Shown here: piece by piece, positions 44,721-53,490 of the stretch | Layout of the letters: every line of letters begins with the position of its first letter | How positions within the stretch are numbered: the stretch's first letter is position 1 | NCBI GenBank assembly: GCA_029881725.1 | Contig: JAOUMB010000006.1 | Coordinates: 1-64,000 of the forward strand | Origin: Nitrospirota bacterium | GTDB taxonomy: Bacteria; Nitrospirota; JACRHL01 | Length of the DNA stretch: 64,000 nt | Direction of reading: 5' to 3' | The notes under the pieces: generated by a model | Databases searched by the model: none | What the model saw: the letters and a program-made list of their open reading frames with translations, nothing else | Told to the model about the DNA's origin: nothing | Program-made: the position numbers and the translations under genes

Positions 44721-46471
44721 ACCCGTACTACCGCAGACTCCTGGCCTACATGCGCCCCTACATGCCGCAGGTGTTCGTGGCCATCCTGCTGTCGCTGATC
44801 GTCTCCGGCGCAACCGCATCGGTGGCCTATCTGGTACAGCCCCTGCTGGACAAGGCGCTGATTGCCGGGGACGCGCACATGCTGGCGATTATTCCGGCCA
44901 TGGTGGTGGCGGTGGTGTTTGCCAAGACCAGCGCCAGTTACGCGCAGGTGGTGCTGATGCAGGCGGTGGGGCAACGGGTGCTGCGGGATATCCGCAGGGA
45001 CCTGAACCATACCGTGCTGCGGCTTCCGGTCACCCGCTTCACCCAGACCGGAACCGCCGATCTGGTCAGCCGCATGTTCAACGACGTGGGCGCCCTGCAA
45101 CGGCTTGCGTCCGGACTGGTGCGGGACATCATCCAGAACGGGGTGACCGCCCTTGCGCTGGCGGTGGTGGTGGTTCTTCAGGACCCGGTGCTGGCGATCA
45201 TCGCGCTGGCGGTGTTTCCCGTTACCATGTATCCCCTTACCCGGTTGGCCAAGCGGCTGCGCCAGCGCAGCCGGATCGGCCAGGAGGCGGCCTCGGAACT
45301 GACGCGCACGTTTTCGGAAGGGATATCCGGCATTCGCGAGGTGAAGGCCTTTGGGGCGGAAGGCCGCGAGGAGGCCCGCTTTGGCGCCGCCAACGCGAGC
45401 TACCAGCGCAGTATGGTGCGCCTGATCCGGATTGTGGCCATTCCGCCCCCCATGATGGAAATGGTCGGCGTTATCGGCATCGTGGGCATCATCGCCTATG
45501 GCGGCGCGCGGGTGCTGGAGGGGGACCTGACCGTTGGCGCCCTGTTCAGCTTCATTACCGCCTGCATGATGCTGTATCAGCCGGTGCGGGCCCTGTCCGG
45601 CTCCTACGCGGCGATCCAGCAATCCCTGGGGGCGTCGGCGCGGATCTTCGAGCTGATGGACGACGCACGGGAAATCGACCCGCTGGACGCGCAAAAACCG
45701 GCGCTTCCGGTGGTGAGCCAGGGCATCTTCTTCGAGGGGGTGGGCTATGCCTACGAAGGGGGGGATGGCGCCGGGGTCAGCGATATCTCCCTGCGCGCGG
45801 GGGTGGGGGAGGTGATTGCCCTGGTGGGCTCCTCGGGCGCGGGCAAGACCACCCTGATCAACCTGATCCCGCGCTTTCTCAATGTGCAAACGGGTGCCAT
45901 CCGCATCGACGGGCACGATACGCGGGACGTGTCGCTGGCCTCGCTCCGTGCCCAGATCGCCATGGTCGGTCAGGAGGCCCTGCTGTTCGACGACACGGTG
46001 GCGGCCAATATTGCCTATGGCGCGGGGGAGCGCGAGCCGTCCGAAGCGGAGATCGTTTCCGCCGCCCGGCGGGCCCATGCCCACGATTTCATCGTCCATC
46101 TTCCGGACGGGTATGACTCCCGGGTGGGAGAGCGCGGCGCCCTGCTGTCCGGCGGCCAGCGGCAACGCATCGCCATTGCGCGGGCCATTCTGAAGGACGC
46201 GCCGATCCTGATTCTGGACGAGGCCACCAGCGCCCTGGATTCGGAGAGCGAGCGGCACGTGCAGGCGGCGCTGTCGGAACTGATGGAGAGCCGCACCACG
46301 TTCGTGATTGCCCACCGGCTGGCCACGGTGCGCCACGCCACGCAGATTCTGGTCATGGACCAGGGCCGCATTGTGGAGCGCGGTACCCACGACGAACTGA
46401 TGGCCATCGACGGGACCTACCGCCGTCTGCATGACCTGCAGTTTTCCCCATCCGCGGGGCAGGCCGGGTAG
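44717..46471 (+). CDS. msbA: Lipid A export ABC transporter/flippase
   Basis: This 584-residue half-transporter has six transmembrane segments (about 15-310) and a C-terminal ATPase. Walker A is GSSGAGKTTL near 370, the signature LLSGGQRQRIAIARAI near 477, and Walker B ILILDEATS near 497. It flips lipid A-core to the periplasmic face. The start GTG 44717 overlaps lpxB as GTGA. It is followed by waaA after 2 bases, so lipid A flipping and Kdo transfer genes are made together. Confidence 0.95.
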   Translation: MNPYYRRLLAYMRPYMPQVFVAILLSLIVSGATASVAYLVQPLLDKALIAGDAHMLAIIPAMVVAVVFAKTSASYAQVVLMQAVGQRVLRDIRRDLNHTVLRLPVTRFTQTGTADLVSRMFNDVGALQRLASGLVRDIIQNGVTALALAVVVVLQDPVLAIIALAVFPVTMYPLTRLAKRLRQRSRIGQEAASELTRTFSEGISGIREVKAFGAEGREEARFGAANASYQRSMVRLIRIVAIPPPMMEMVGVIGIVGIIAYGGARVLEGDLTVGALFSFITACMMLYQPVRALSGSYAAIQQSLGASARIFELMDDAREIDPLDAQKPALPVVSQGIFFEGVGYAYEGGDGAGVSDISLRAGVGEVIALVGSSGAGKTTLINLIPRFLNVQTGAIRIDGHDTRDVSLASLRAQIAMVGQEALLFDDTVAANIAYGAGEREPSEAEIVSAARRAHAHDFIVHLPDGYDSRVGERGALLSGGQRQRIAIARAILKDAPILILDEATSALDSESERHVQAALSELMESRTTFVIAHRLATVRHATQILVMDQGRIVERGTHDELMAIDGTYRRLHDLQFSPSAGQAG

Positions 46472-46473
46472 CC

Positions 46474-47742
46474 GTGCGCGCCCTGTACAACCTGGGCCTG
46501 CTGCTGCTGTTGCCGGTGCTGGGGGCGGCGCTGGCCTGGCGGCTGCTGACACGGGCCGAATACCGGCCGCATCTGGCCGAACGCTTCGGGGCCGTGCCCC
46601 GCTCTCCGGCGGGCAAACGGGTGATCTGGGTGCATGCGGTATCGGTGGGTGAGGTGATCTCGCTGGTGCCGCTGGCCCACGCGTTGCGCGAGCGGTTCGC
46701 CGACGCCCATCTGGTGCTCACCTGTGGCACGCCAACCGGCCGCGCCATGGCCGGGGAACGGTTGCAGGCGGTGTTTGACGGCATCGCCTATCTGCCCTAC
46801 GACCTGCCGCCGCTGATGAGGCGTGCCCTGCGGCGTATCCGGCCCGATCTGATGCTGTTGCTGGAAACCGAGCTGTGGCCCAACCTGCTGGCGGCGCTGC
46901 GTGCCCGCCGGGTGCCGGTAGTGCTGGCCAACGGGCGGATTTCGGACCGCTCGTTTCCCCGCTACCGGCGGTTCCGGGCACTGGTCGCACCGCTGCTGTC
47001 CGGGTTTTCGTCGCTGATGATGCAGACCGCCACCGATGCGGAGCGGATAACCGCCCTGGGGGCTCCGGCGGAGCGGGTGGTGGTGGCGGGAAACCTGAAA
47101 TATGACCAGCCGGTGCCGGTCCCCGATCCGGCCGCCCGAACGGCCATGCGTGCCGCCCTGGGGCTGGATGAGGACGCACCGGTTCTGGTGGCGGGGAGCA
47201 CCCACGAAGGGGAGGAAACCGCCGTGGCCGGGGTGTTCGAGCACCTTGCGCGGCGCTTTTCGGGGCTGCGGCTGGTGCTGGCGGTGCGTCATCCGCACCG
47301 GGCGGAGGGGGTCGTTTCCGCGCTGAAGGGACTGGGAATCGACGCCGGGCGCAAGTCGCTGGGCGATACGGCGGGCAAGCCGGTGGTGCTGCTGGACACG
47401 GTGGGGGAACTGGCCGCCCACTACCGGCTGGCGACGGTGGCCTTTATCGGCGGCAGTCTGGTGCCGGTGGGCGGGCACAACCCACTGGAGGCGTCCGCCT
47501 GCGGCGTGCCGGTGGTGTATGGACCGTACACGGGTAATTTCAGCCAGCCGTGCCAGGCGCTGGAACAGGCCGGGGCCGCCGTGTGCGCTGCGGATGTGGT
47601 GGAACTGGAGGCGGTGCTGGAAAAACTCCTGTCCGATCCGGACGCCCGCCACCGCATGGGCGCGGCCGGTCAGACCGTATTCGCCACCCACCGGGGGGCC
47701 GCCGCGCGCATGGTGGAGCGGATTGCCGGGGTGCTGGAATGA
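46474..47742 (+). CDS. waaA: 3-deoxy-D-manno-octulosonic acid (Kdo) transferase
   Basis: This 422-residue GT30 transferase adds Kdo to lipid IVA. It has an N-terminal membrane anchor (LLLLLPVLGAALAWRLL), VIWVHAVSVGEVISLVPLA, ETELWPNLLAALRARRVPVV and the family-specific SLVPVGGHNPLEASACGVPV. The start GTG 46474 follows the msbA stop directly. It overlaps lpxK by 4 bases (ATGA). Whether it adds one or two Kdo residues cannot be told. Confidence 0.97.
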   Translation: MRALYNLGLLLLLPVLGAALAWRLLTRAEYRPHLAERFGAVPRSPAGKRVIWVHAVSVGEVISLVPLAHALRERFADAHLVLTCGTPTGRAMAGERLQAVFDGIAYLPYDLPPLMRRALRRIRPDLMLLLETELWPNLLAALRARRVPVVLANGRISDRSFPRYRRFRALVAPLLSGFSSLMMQTATDAERITALGAPAERVVVAGNLKYDQPVPVPDPAARTAMRAALGLDEDAPVLVAGSTHEGEETAVAGVFEHLARRFSGLRLVLAVRHPHRAEGVVSALKGLGIDAGRKSLGDTAGKPVVLLDTVGELAAHYRLATVAFIGGSLVPVGGHNPLEASACGVPVVYGPYTGNFSQPCQALEQAGAAVCAADVVELEAVLEKLLSDPDARHRMGAAGQTVFATHRGAAARMVERIAGVLE

Positions 47743-48851
47743 CCCCGCCCGGCTGGATTCGGTGGGCGTGGCGCCAGCCGGGCGGTGCGGCGGAACTGCT
47801 GCTGTGGCCGCTGTCCCTGCTGGAACTGCTCTACCGCGCCGGGAGCACGGTGTCCGCCCGGCGCAAGGCGGCATCCGCCCGCTCCCTGCCGGTGCCGGTG
47901 ATTTCCGTGGGCAATCTGGCGGCGGGCGGTACCGGAAAAACGCCGTTGACCATCCATCTGGCCGAGACGCTGCACCGTCTTGGTTACCGTCCCGGCATCC
48001 TGTCCCGTGGATATGGGGGGAGCAATGAGGGGCATGGGCCGCAACTGGTGGCCGACGGGAACGGCATTCTGCTGACCCCGGCGGTGGCGGGGGACGAGCC
48101 GGTGCTGATGGCCCAGTGTCTGCCCGGAGTGCCGGTGGCCGTGTGCGCGCGTCGGATCCTGGCCGGTCAGCTGTTGCTGGAACGGGCCGGCGCCGACGTG
48201 CTGCTGCTTGACGACGGGTTTCAGCACCGGGAGCTGATCCGGGATGCGGACGTGGTGGTGGTGGACGGGGAGATGCCGGTGGCCAACGGGCGCCTGCTGC
48301 CCCGTGGTCCCCTGCGGGAGTCGGCCGGTGCCCTGGCCCGGGCCGATCTGGTGGTGGCGCGGGTGGGGAGCGAGGTTCCCGAGCGGCTCACCACGGTTAT
48401 CGGCCGTCATACGGACGCGGCGGTGGTGGCGCTGCGGAGTGTCGCGGACGGCATTGTGGATGGGGACGGCAACCGGTTGACGCTGCCCGCCGGTTCCCCG
48501 GTGGCGGCTTTTTGCGGCATTGGAGAGCCGGAGCGGTTTCGCGCCACGCTACGGGAGATGCAATTGGACGTGCGCCATTTCGAGGCGTTTGCCGACCACG
48601 CGTGCTATCCGCCCCAGGTGGTGCAGCGGCTGGCGGCGCGGGCACAGGCGTCCGGCGTGAAGGCGGTTCTGGCCACCCGCAAGGACGGCGTGAAGGTGGC
48701 TTCCGGGTGGCCGGGTCCGGTTCCCCTGGGGCTGGTCAGCATTCGTCTCGACCCGCCGGCAGGCGCCGAGGCGGTGGGGGACGTGTGGGTTTCCCGCCTG
48801 ATGGACCGGGCCGTTCAGCGCTTTCGAAACCGCACCGCTGCGGGAGCATAA
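47739..48851 (+). CDS. lpxK: Tetraacyldisaccharide 4'-kinase
   Basis: This 370-residue membrane-bound P-loop kinase phosphorylates the 4' position of the lipid A disaccharide. Walker A is VGNLAAGGTGKTPLTIHLAE (about 56-75). SRGYGG, then LLLDDGFQHREL and AFCGIGEPERFRATLREM, are family signatures. The N-terminus is hydrophobic (AELLLWPLSLLELLY) and anchors the protein. It overlaps waaA by 4 bases and ends the bamA-lpxK gene run. Confidence 0.96.
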   Translation: MTPPGWIRWAWRQPGGAAELLLWPLSLLELLYRAGSTVSARRKAASARSLPVPVISVGNLAAGGTGKTPLTIHLAETLHRLGYRPGILSRGYGGSNEGHGPQLVADGNGILLTPAVAGDEPVLMAQCLPGVPVAVCARRILAGQLLLERAGADVLLLDDGFQHRELIRDADVVVVDGEMPVANGRLLPRGPLRESAGALARADLVVARVGSEVPERLTTVIGRHTDAAVVALRSVADGIVDGDGNRLTLPAGSPVAAFCGIGEPERFRATLREMQLDVRHFEAFADHACYPPQVVQRLAARAQASGVKAVLATRKDGVKVASGWPGPVPLGLVSIRLDPPAGAEAVGDVWVSRLMDRAVQRFRNRTAAGA

Positions 48852-48879
48852 CGGGGGAATTCTCCGGGTGGGGGTGCGG

Positions 48880-48899
48880 TACATGGTAAAAGCCATGTA
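48880..48899. repeat. Inverted repeat just ahead of the ICMT-like gene
   Basis: TACATGG (48880-48886) and CCATGTA (48893-48899) flank a 6-base loop, a perfect 7-bp stem. It ends two bases before the ATG at 48902 and no T tract follows, so it is not a terminator. It could be an operator or a translation-blocking hairpin. Confidence 0.4.
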
Positions 48900-48901
48900 A
48901 A

Positions 48902-49732
48902 ATGGGGCGTTCCAAAAAATTTATAAGCGGGAGACAGCTGTTGAGCGGATTTGAAGGAATCTTGAGTGGTCCGATCCAGTGGATGCGCGACGTACGGCTC
49001 GCCAACCGGACCGGCCTGGGCGCCATCGTGGCGGGCCTGGGGCTGGCGATGGCGGCCAAGCCGAGCCCGGCCCTGTTCGGAGTTGCGGCGCTTCTGGCGC
49101 TGACCGGCGCGGTCATTCGTTTCTGGGCCGCCGGGATCATTTCCAAGAACCGCGAACTGGCCACGGGCGGACCCTATGCCTACGTGCGCAACCCGCTTTA
49201 TTCCGGCAGCTTCCTGATCATGGTGGCCTTCCTGATGCTGGTCGGGAACCCGTGGTTTGTGGTTCCGGCGGTTATCGGCACGGGGATTATCTACGTGCGT
49301 ACCATCCGCTCCGAGCAGGAAATGCTCGAGAGCCTGTTTGGCGCCGCCTATCGGGATTACTGCGAGCAGGTGCCGTCCATCATCCCGTGGAAGGGGCGGG
49401 TGGAGGTAGCCGGCGCGGAGGTGACCTACTCCCTGGAGCAGAGCCTGTTCAACAAGGAATATGCGGGAACCCTGGGCGTGGTGGCGATGCTCTCGGTGTT
49501 CTATGCCTACACCCACTGGATTCCGCAGGATGCGTTCCGCATCACCTTTGGCGTGGGCCTGACGGCGTTCGTGGTGATTCGCGCGGTGCGCGTTTCCCTG
49601 CGCAACGCCCGGGTGCGCAAGCAGATGATGGTCGAGGCCGCCCGCGCCGCCGAAGAAGCCCGCCAGCGGGGTGATGCGGAGCCCGCCGCCCGCGCCGGGT
49701 CGGAGGAAAAACCGCAGGCGCCGGTTGGCTGA
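48902..49732 (+). CDS. Isoprenylcysteine/phospholipid methyltransferase-like membrane protein
   Basis: This 276-residue protein has about five membrane segments and the ICMT/PEMT pattern GGPYAYVRNPLYSGSFLIM with the later RSEQEMLESLFGAAYRDYCE, where SAM and substrate bind. It probably methylates a lipid or small molecule; bacterial substrates are mostly unknown. The C-terminal 35 residues are an Ala/Glu-rich tail. ATG 48902 has no ribosome site and abuts an inverted repeat; TTG 48941, with GGGAGA at 6 bases, may be the real start (263 residues). It ends just ahead of the GT4 gene. Confidence 0.85.
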   Translation: MGRSKKFISGRQLLSGFEGILSGPIQWMRDVRLANRTGLGAIVAGLGLAMAAKPSPALFGVAALLALTGAVIRFWAAGIISKNRELATGGPYAYVRNPLYSGSFLIMVAFLMLVGNPWFVVPAVIGTGIIYVRTIRSEQEMLESLFGAAYRDYCEQVPSIIPWKGRVEVAGAEVTYSLEQSLFNKEYAGTLGVVAMLSVFYAYTHWIPQDAFRITFGVGLTAFVVIRAVRVSLRNARVRKQMMVEAARAAEEARQRGDAEPAARAGSEEKPQAPVG

Positions 49733-49745
49733 CCCGGCCCGGCCC

Positions 49746-50849
49746 GTGAAGGACCGCCTGACCATCGTCCAACTCCTGCCGGAACTGAACGTGGGCGGGG
49801 TGGAGCAAGGGGTGGTGGATTCCTCCCGCGAATACGTGCAGCGCGGCCACCGTTCCATCGTGATTTCCAACGGCGGCCGCCGGGTGCCGGAAATCGAGGG
49901 CGATGGGGGGGAGCACATTACGCTGCCGATCCATAAAAAGAGCCTTCTCAATGCGTTCCGCATGGTGCCGCGCCTGGCCGCCGTGCTGCGGGATGTGGAT
50001 GCCGACGTGGTGCACGCCCGCTCCCGGGTGCCCGCCTGGATCGGTTTTTTTGCCGCCCGGCGTGCCGGGGTGCCGTTCGTGACCACGGTGCACGGCTGCT
50101 ATACCCACCCCTGGTATTCCCAGGTGATGGTCAAGGGGGAGCGGGTAATCGCCATCAGCCAGATGGTTGCCGACTACGCGGTACGCTCCCTGGGAGCGGA
50201 TCGCCGACGCCTGCGCCTCGTGTACCGCGGGCTGTCGCGGGAACGGTATCCCTATGGGTTCAAACCGGATCCGCAATGGCTGGAGGCGTGGTACCGGGAC
50301 TATCCCGACACCCGGGGCCGTTTTGTGGTCACCCTGCCGGCGCGCCTGACCCGGTGGAAGGGGCAACTGGATTTTCTGACCGTCATGGAGCACCTGATCC
50401 GCGCCGGGGTTCCCGCCGTGGGGCTGATCGTGGGCGGGCCACACCCCCGGCGCACTGCCTTCCGGGACGAAGTCGCCGGAGAGATCGTCCGGCGCGGCCT
50501 CGACAAGCAGGTGTTCATGACCGGAAACCGCACCGACGTGCGGGAGATCATGGCCATTTCAAACGTGGTGCTGTCCCTGTCCACCGATCCGGAGGCGTTC
50601 GGACGCACCAACGTCGAGGCCGCCTCGCTGGGCATTCCGGTGGCCGGGTACGGCCACGGCGGGGTGGGGGAGACCCTGGCCCACCTGTTGCCCGAGGGGA
50701 GTGTGCCGCTGGGCGACACCCAGGGCATCGCCGACCGGTTGGTCGAATGGTCCCGGACGCCGCCGGTGGTGGCGCGGGAACATCCGTTCACGCTGGAAAA
50801 CATGGTGGAGCACACCCTGGCCGTTTACCGCGAGGTGGTGCGTGGCTGA
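49746..50849 (+). CDS. GT4 family glycosyltransferase
   Basis: This 367-residue GT-B transferase begins with LTIVQLLPELNVGGVEQGVV. ADVVHARSRVPAWIGFFAA and TTVHGCYTHP are typical of LPS-type GT4 enzymes. The donor site is in LPARLTRWKGQLDFL and STDPEAFGRTNVEAASLGIP. The start is GTG 49746; TTG 49725 is possible. It overlaps the fused GT2-GT4 gene by 8 bases. It probably builds LPS core or O-chain. Confidence 0.9.
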   Translation: MKDRLTIVQLLPELNVGGVEQGVVDSSREYVQRGHRSIVISNGGRRVPEIEGDGGEHITLPIHKKSLLNAFRMVPRLAAVLRDVDADVVHARSRVPAWIGFFAARRAGVPFVTTVHGCYTHPWYSQVMVKGERVIAISQMVADYAVRSLGADRRRLRLVYRGLSRERYPYGFKPDPQWLEAWYRDYPDTRGRFVVTLPARLTRWKGQLDFLTVMEHLIRAGVPAVGLIVGGPHPRRTAFRDEVAGEIVRRGLDKQVFMTGNRTDVREIMAISNVVLSLSTDPEAFGRTNVEAASLGIPVAGYGHGGVGETLAHLLPEGSVPLGDTQGIADRLVEWSRTPPVVAREHPFTLENMVEHTLAVYREVVRG

Positions 50850-52668
50850 ACGGCTTCCGATCTCCGTTTTCATCATTGCCCTGAACGAGGCGGACCGCAT
50901 CCCGCTCACCATCCGCAGCGTGTGCGACTGGGTGGACGAGGTCATCGTGATCGACTCCGGCAGCACGGACGATACGGTGCAGGTGGCGGAACAGCTCGGG
51001 GCCCGCGTGGTGCACAATGATTGGCGGGGGTACGGCCCGCAAAAGGTGTTCGGCGAGTCCCTGTGCAAACACGACTGGGTGCTGAACCTGGACGCGGACG
51101 AGGAGGTGACCGACACCCTGGCCGGGCAGATCCGCTCGGCCGTAACCGGTCCCCTCGCGTACACCGCCTACCGGCTGGCGATTCTGCCGGTGCACGCCTT
51201 CCAGGACCGGGGGCATCCGTGGACCGTCAACAACCGCCCCGTGCGCCTGTACCGCAAGAGCAAGGCCGGATTCAAGGACAGCACCGTGCACGATTCGGTG
51301 GTGGTGCACGAAGGGCCCGTGGGTCGGCTGTCCGGCATGGTGAATCACCGCTCGTTCCGCTCCCTGGAACACCACGTGGAGAAGGTGAACAGCTATTCCA
51401 GCGCCCAGGCGGACGACCTGTTCCGCAAGGGCCGCAACCCCATGCGCCTGGAACTGGCGCTGGTGCCGGTGCTGGCATTCGTCAAGCAGTACCTCCTGCG
51501 GCGGGAATTTGTTAACGGCATCGACGGCGTCATGGTCAGCTACATGTATGCCTTTCAGCGCTTCATCCGGCTGGCCAAAGCACGCGAGCGCTTTCAGGTG
51601 GCCAGGCGCAACCCGGGTAAAACGGTGCTGTGGTGGGGACGGTTCGACCCGGACTATTCCCGCAACCGCATCCTGCGCCAGCGGTTTGAGGAACTCGGGT
51701 GGCGGGTGGTCGATTTCCGCCCCCGCTTCGGGGCGCTGGGGGACGTGGAGGCAATGGCCCGGCGCCTGAAGGCTCCGGATCTGGTGTGGGTGCCCTGTTT
51801 CCGTCAACGGGACATGGGTGCGGCCACGCGCTGGGCGCGGAGCCGGGGGGTTCCGCTGGTATTCGACCCGTTGATCAGCGCCTATGACAAGCAGGTGTCC
51901 GAACGCGCCAAATTCTCCGCCAGCAGCCTGCGCGGCAAGCGCCTGCTGGCACGGGAGGGGCGGCAGTTCAGGGCCGGGGACGTACTGGTGGCCGATACCG
52001 CCGCCCACGCGGATTACTTTGCCTCCACCTTCGGCGTGCCGAGCGAACGGCTGGCGGTGATTCCGGTGGGGGCCGAAGAGCCGTTGTTTCATTCGGTCCC
52101 GCTCCAGCCCAAGGGGGCGGAGCCGCTGGAGGTTTTGTTCTACGGCAGTTTTATCGGCCTGCACGGTCCGGAGTGGATCGTCGAGGCCGCCCGCATCTAC
52201 GAAGGGCCCCCGGTAATCTGGACGCTGCTCGGCGCCGGGCCGCAAGTGGCGGAGTGCAAGCGGCGGGCGGCAACGGTTCCCACCGTGCGCTTCGAGCCAT
52301 GGGATCCGTATACGCACCGTCCGGTGCGTGTGCATCAGGCGGACATCCTGCTTGGCGTGTTCGGCACCGGACCCAAGGCGGGGCGGGTGATTCCCAACAA
52401 GGTCTATCAATCGCTGGCGTGTGGCCGCCCGGTGATCACCCGGCATTCAGCCGCATATCCGGAACCGTTGCTGGATGGCACCGGAGGCATGGCCTTCGTG
52501 CCGCCGGGAGACCCCAAGGCACTGGCGCGGGCAGTGGCGGAATGGGCCGCGCAACCGGACCGGTTGGCAGAGATGGGCGTGGCCGCCCGCGCAACCTACG
52601 ATCGGTATTTCTCCAATCGCGCCGTGGGCGATGCCCTGGCGGAGGTGCTGGCCCGGGTGAGCGCTTGA
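50842..52668 (+). CDS. Bifunctional GT2-GT4 glycosyltransferase fusion
   Basis: This 608-residue protein combines two transferases. Residues 1-240 are GT2 of the LPS-core WaaE/KdtX type: ISVFIIALNEADRIPLTIRS, then VLNLDADEEVTD, with the late region around HHVEKVNSYSSAQA. After a linker, residues about 260-600 are GT-B/GT4-like (TVLWWGRFDPDYSRNRI, EVLFYGSFIGLHGPEW, LGVFGTGPKAGRVIPNKVYQ, SLACGRPVITR). The GT4 half is related to the stand-alone gene at 31493. The GTG 50842 start overlaps the GT4 gene by 8 bases. Two successive sugar additions by one chain are likely; the sugars are unknown. Confidence 0.87.
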   Translation: MAERLPISVFIIALNEADRIPLTIRSVCDWVDEVIVIDSGSTDDTVQVAEQLGARVVHNDWRGYGPQKVFGESLCKHDWVLNLDADEEVTDTLAGQIRSAVTGPLAYTAYRLAILPVHAFQDRGHPWTVNNRPVRLYRKSKAGFKDSTVHDSVVVHEGPVGRLSGMVNHRSFRSLEHHVEKVNSYSSAQADDLFRKGRNPMRLELALVPVLAFVKQYLLRREFVNGIDGVMVSYMYAFQRFIRLAKARERFQVARRNPGKTVLWWGRFDPDYSRNRILRQRFEELGWRVVDFRPRFGALGDVEAMARRLKAPDLVWVPCFRQRDMGAATRWARSRGVPLVFDPLISAYDKQVSERAKFSASSLRGKRLLAREGRQFRAGDVLVADTAAHADYFASTFGVPSERLAVIPVGAEEPLFHSVPLQPKGAEPLEVLFYGSFIGLHGPEWIVEAARIYEGPPVIWTLLGAGPQVAECKRRAATVPTVRFEPWDPYTHRPVRVHQADILLGVFGTGPKAGRVIPNKVYQSLACGRPVITRHSAAYPEPLLDGTGGMAFVPPGDPKALARAVAEWAAQPDRLAEMGVAARATYDRYFSNRAVGDALAEVLARVSA

Positions 52669-52688
52669 CGTTTCCGGCGATCGGGATG

Positions 52689-52697
52689 TGGTAACAT
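52689..52697 (+). promoter_or_regulatory. Extended -10 promoter of the CDP-sugar operon
   Basis: TG-G-TAACAT (52689-52697) follows the extended -10 pattern. A TTGACG at 52665 is 21 bases away, too far for a normal -35. Transcription would start near 52704, giving a leader of about 19 bases with GAGGGG before the ATG at 52723. Confidence 0.5.
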
Positions 52698-52722
52698 TTT
52701 CGCCTAATCTCGAGGGGTGAGC

Positions 52723-53490
52723 ATGAAAGCAGTCATTCTGGCCGGCGGTCTGGGTACCCGGTTGGCCGAGGAAACCGAAACCCGCCCCAAGCCGATGGTC
52801 GAGGTCGGCGGCAAACCCATCCTGTGGCACATCATGAACATCTATGCGGCACACGGTGTCACCGAGTTCATCATCTGCCTGGGTTACAAGGGGTATGTCA
52901 TCAAGGAGTATTTTGCCAATTACTTCCTGCACATGTCGGACGTGACCTTCGACCTGTCCGACAACTCCATGGAAGTGCATGAGAATTACTCCCCGCCGTG
53001 GAAGGTGACACTGGTGGACACCGGTGCCGAATCCATGACCGGAGGCCGTCTGCGCCGGGTCCGGCGATATCTGGGTGACGAGGACTTCTGTTTCACCTAC
53101 GGCGACGGCGTGGCCGACGTGAATATTGGCGCCGCCATCGATTTTCATCGCGCGCAGGGGCGTCTGGCGACCGTCACCGCCGCCCAGCCGCCCGGCCGCT
53201 TCGGGGTGTTGCAGACCGAGGGGGACGCAATCGTCGGGTTTCAGGAAAAGCCCCAGGGGGAAAGCGGTTGGGTAAACGCCGGGTTCTTTGTGCTGTCTCC
53301 CCGGGTGATCGACTACATTGAAGGGGATGCCACCATCTGGGAGCGTGAACCGATGGAACGTCTGGCCAAGGACGGACAGTTGTCCGCCTTCCGCCACAAC
53401 GGGTTCTGGCAGCCGATGGACACCCTGCGCGACAAACAGTTGTTGGAACACCTGTGGGAAACCGGGAAAGCACCGTGGAAGGTATGGTGA
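52723..53490 (+). CDS. rfbF: Glucose-1-phosphate cytidylyltransferase
   Basis: This 255-residue nucleotidyltransferase makes CDP-glucose from CTP and glucose 1-phosphate. The signature [20 protein letters not shown] and [20 protein letters not shown] open the protein; DDxD-like [10 protein letters not shown] and [18 protein letters not shown] follow. The start is ATG 52723 with GAGGGG at 5 bases; a GTG at 52717 overlaps the ribosome site. It is the first gene of a six-gene operon and overlaps rfbG. Confidence 0.97.
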   Translation: MKAVILAGGLGTRLAEETETRPKPMVEVGGKPILWHIMNIYAAHGVTEFIICLGYKGYVIKEYFANYFLHMSDVTFDLSDNSMEVHENYSPPWKVTLVDTGAESMTGGRLRRVRRYLGDEDFCFTYGDGVADVNIGAAIDFHRAQGRLATVTAAQPPGRFGVLQTEGDAIVGFQEKPQGESGWVNAGFFVLSPRVIDYIEGDATIWEREPMERLAKDGQLSAFRHNGFWQPMDTLRDKQLLEHLWETGKAPWKVW

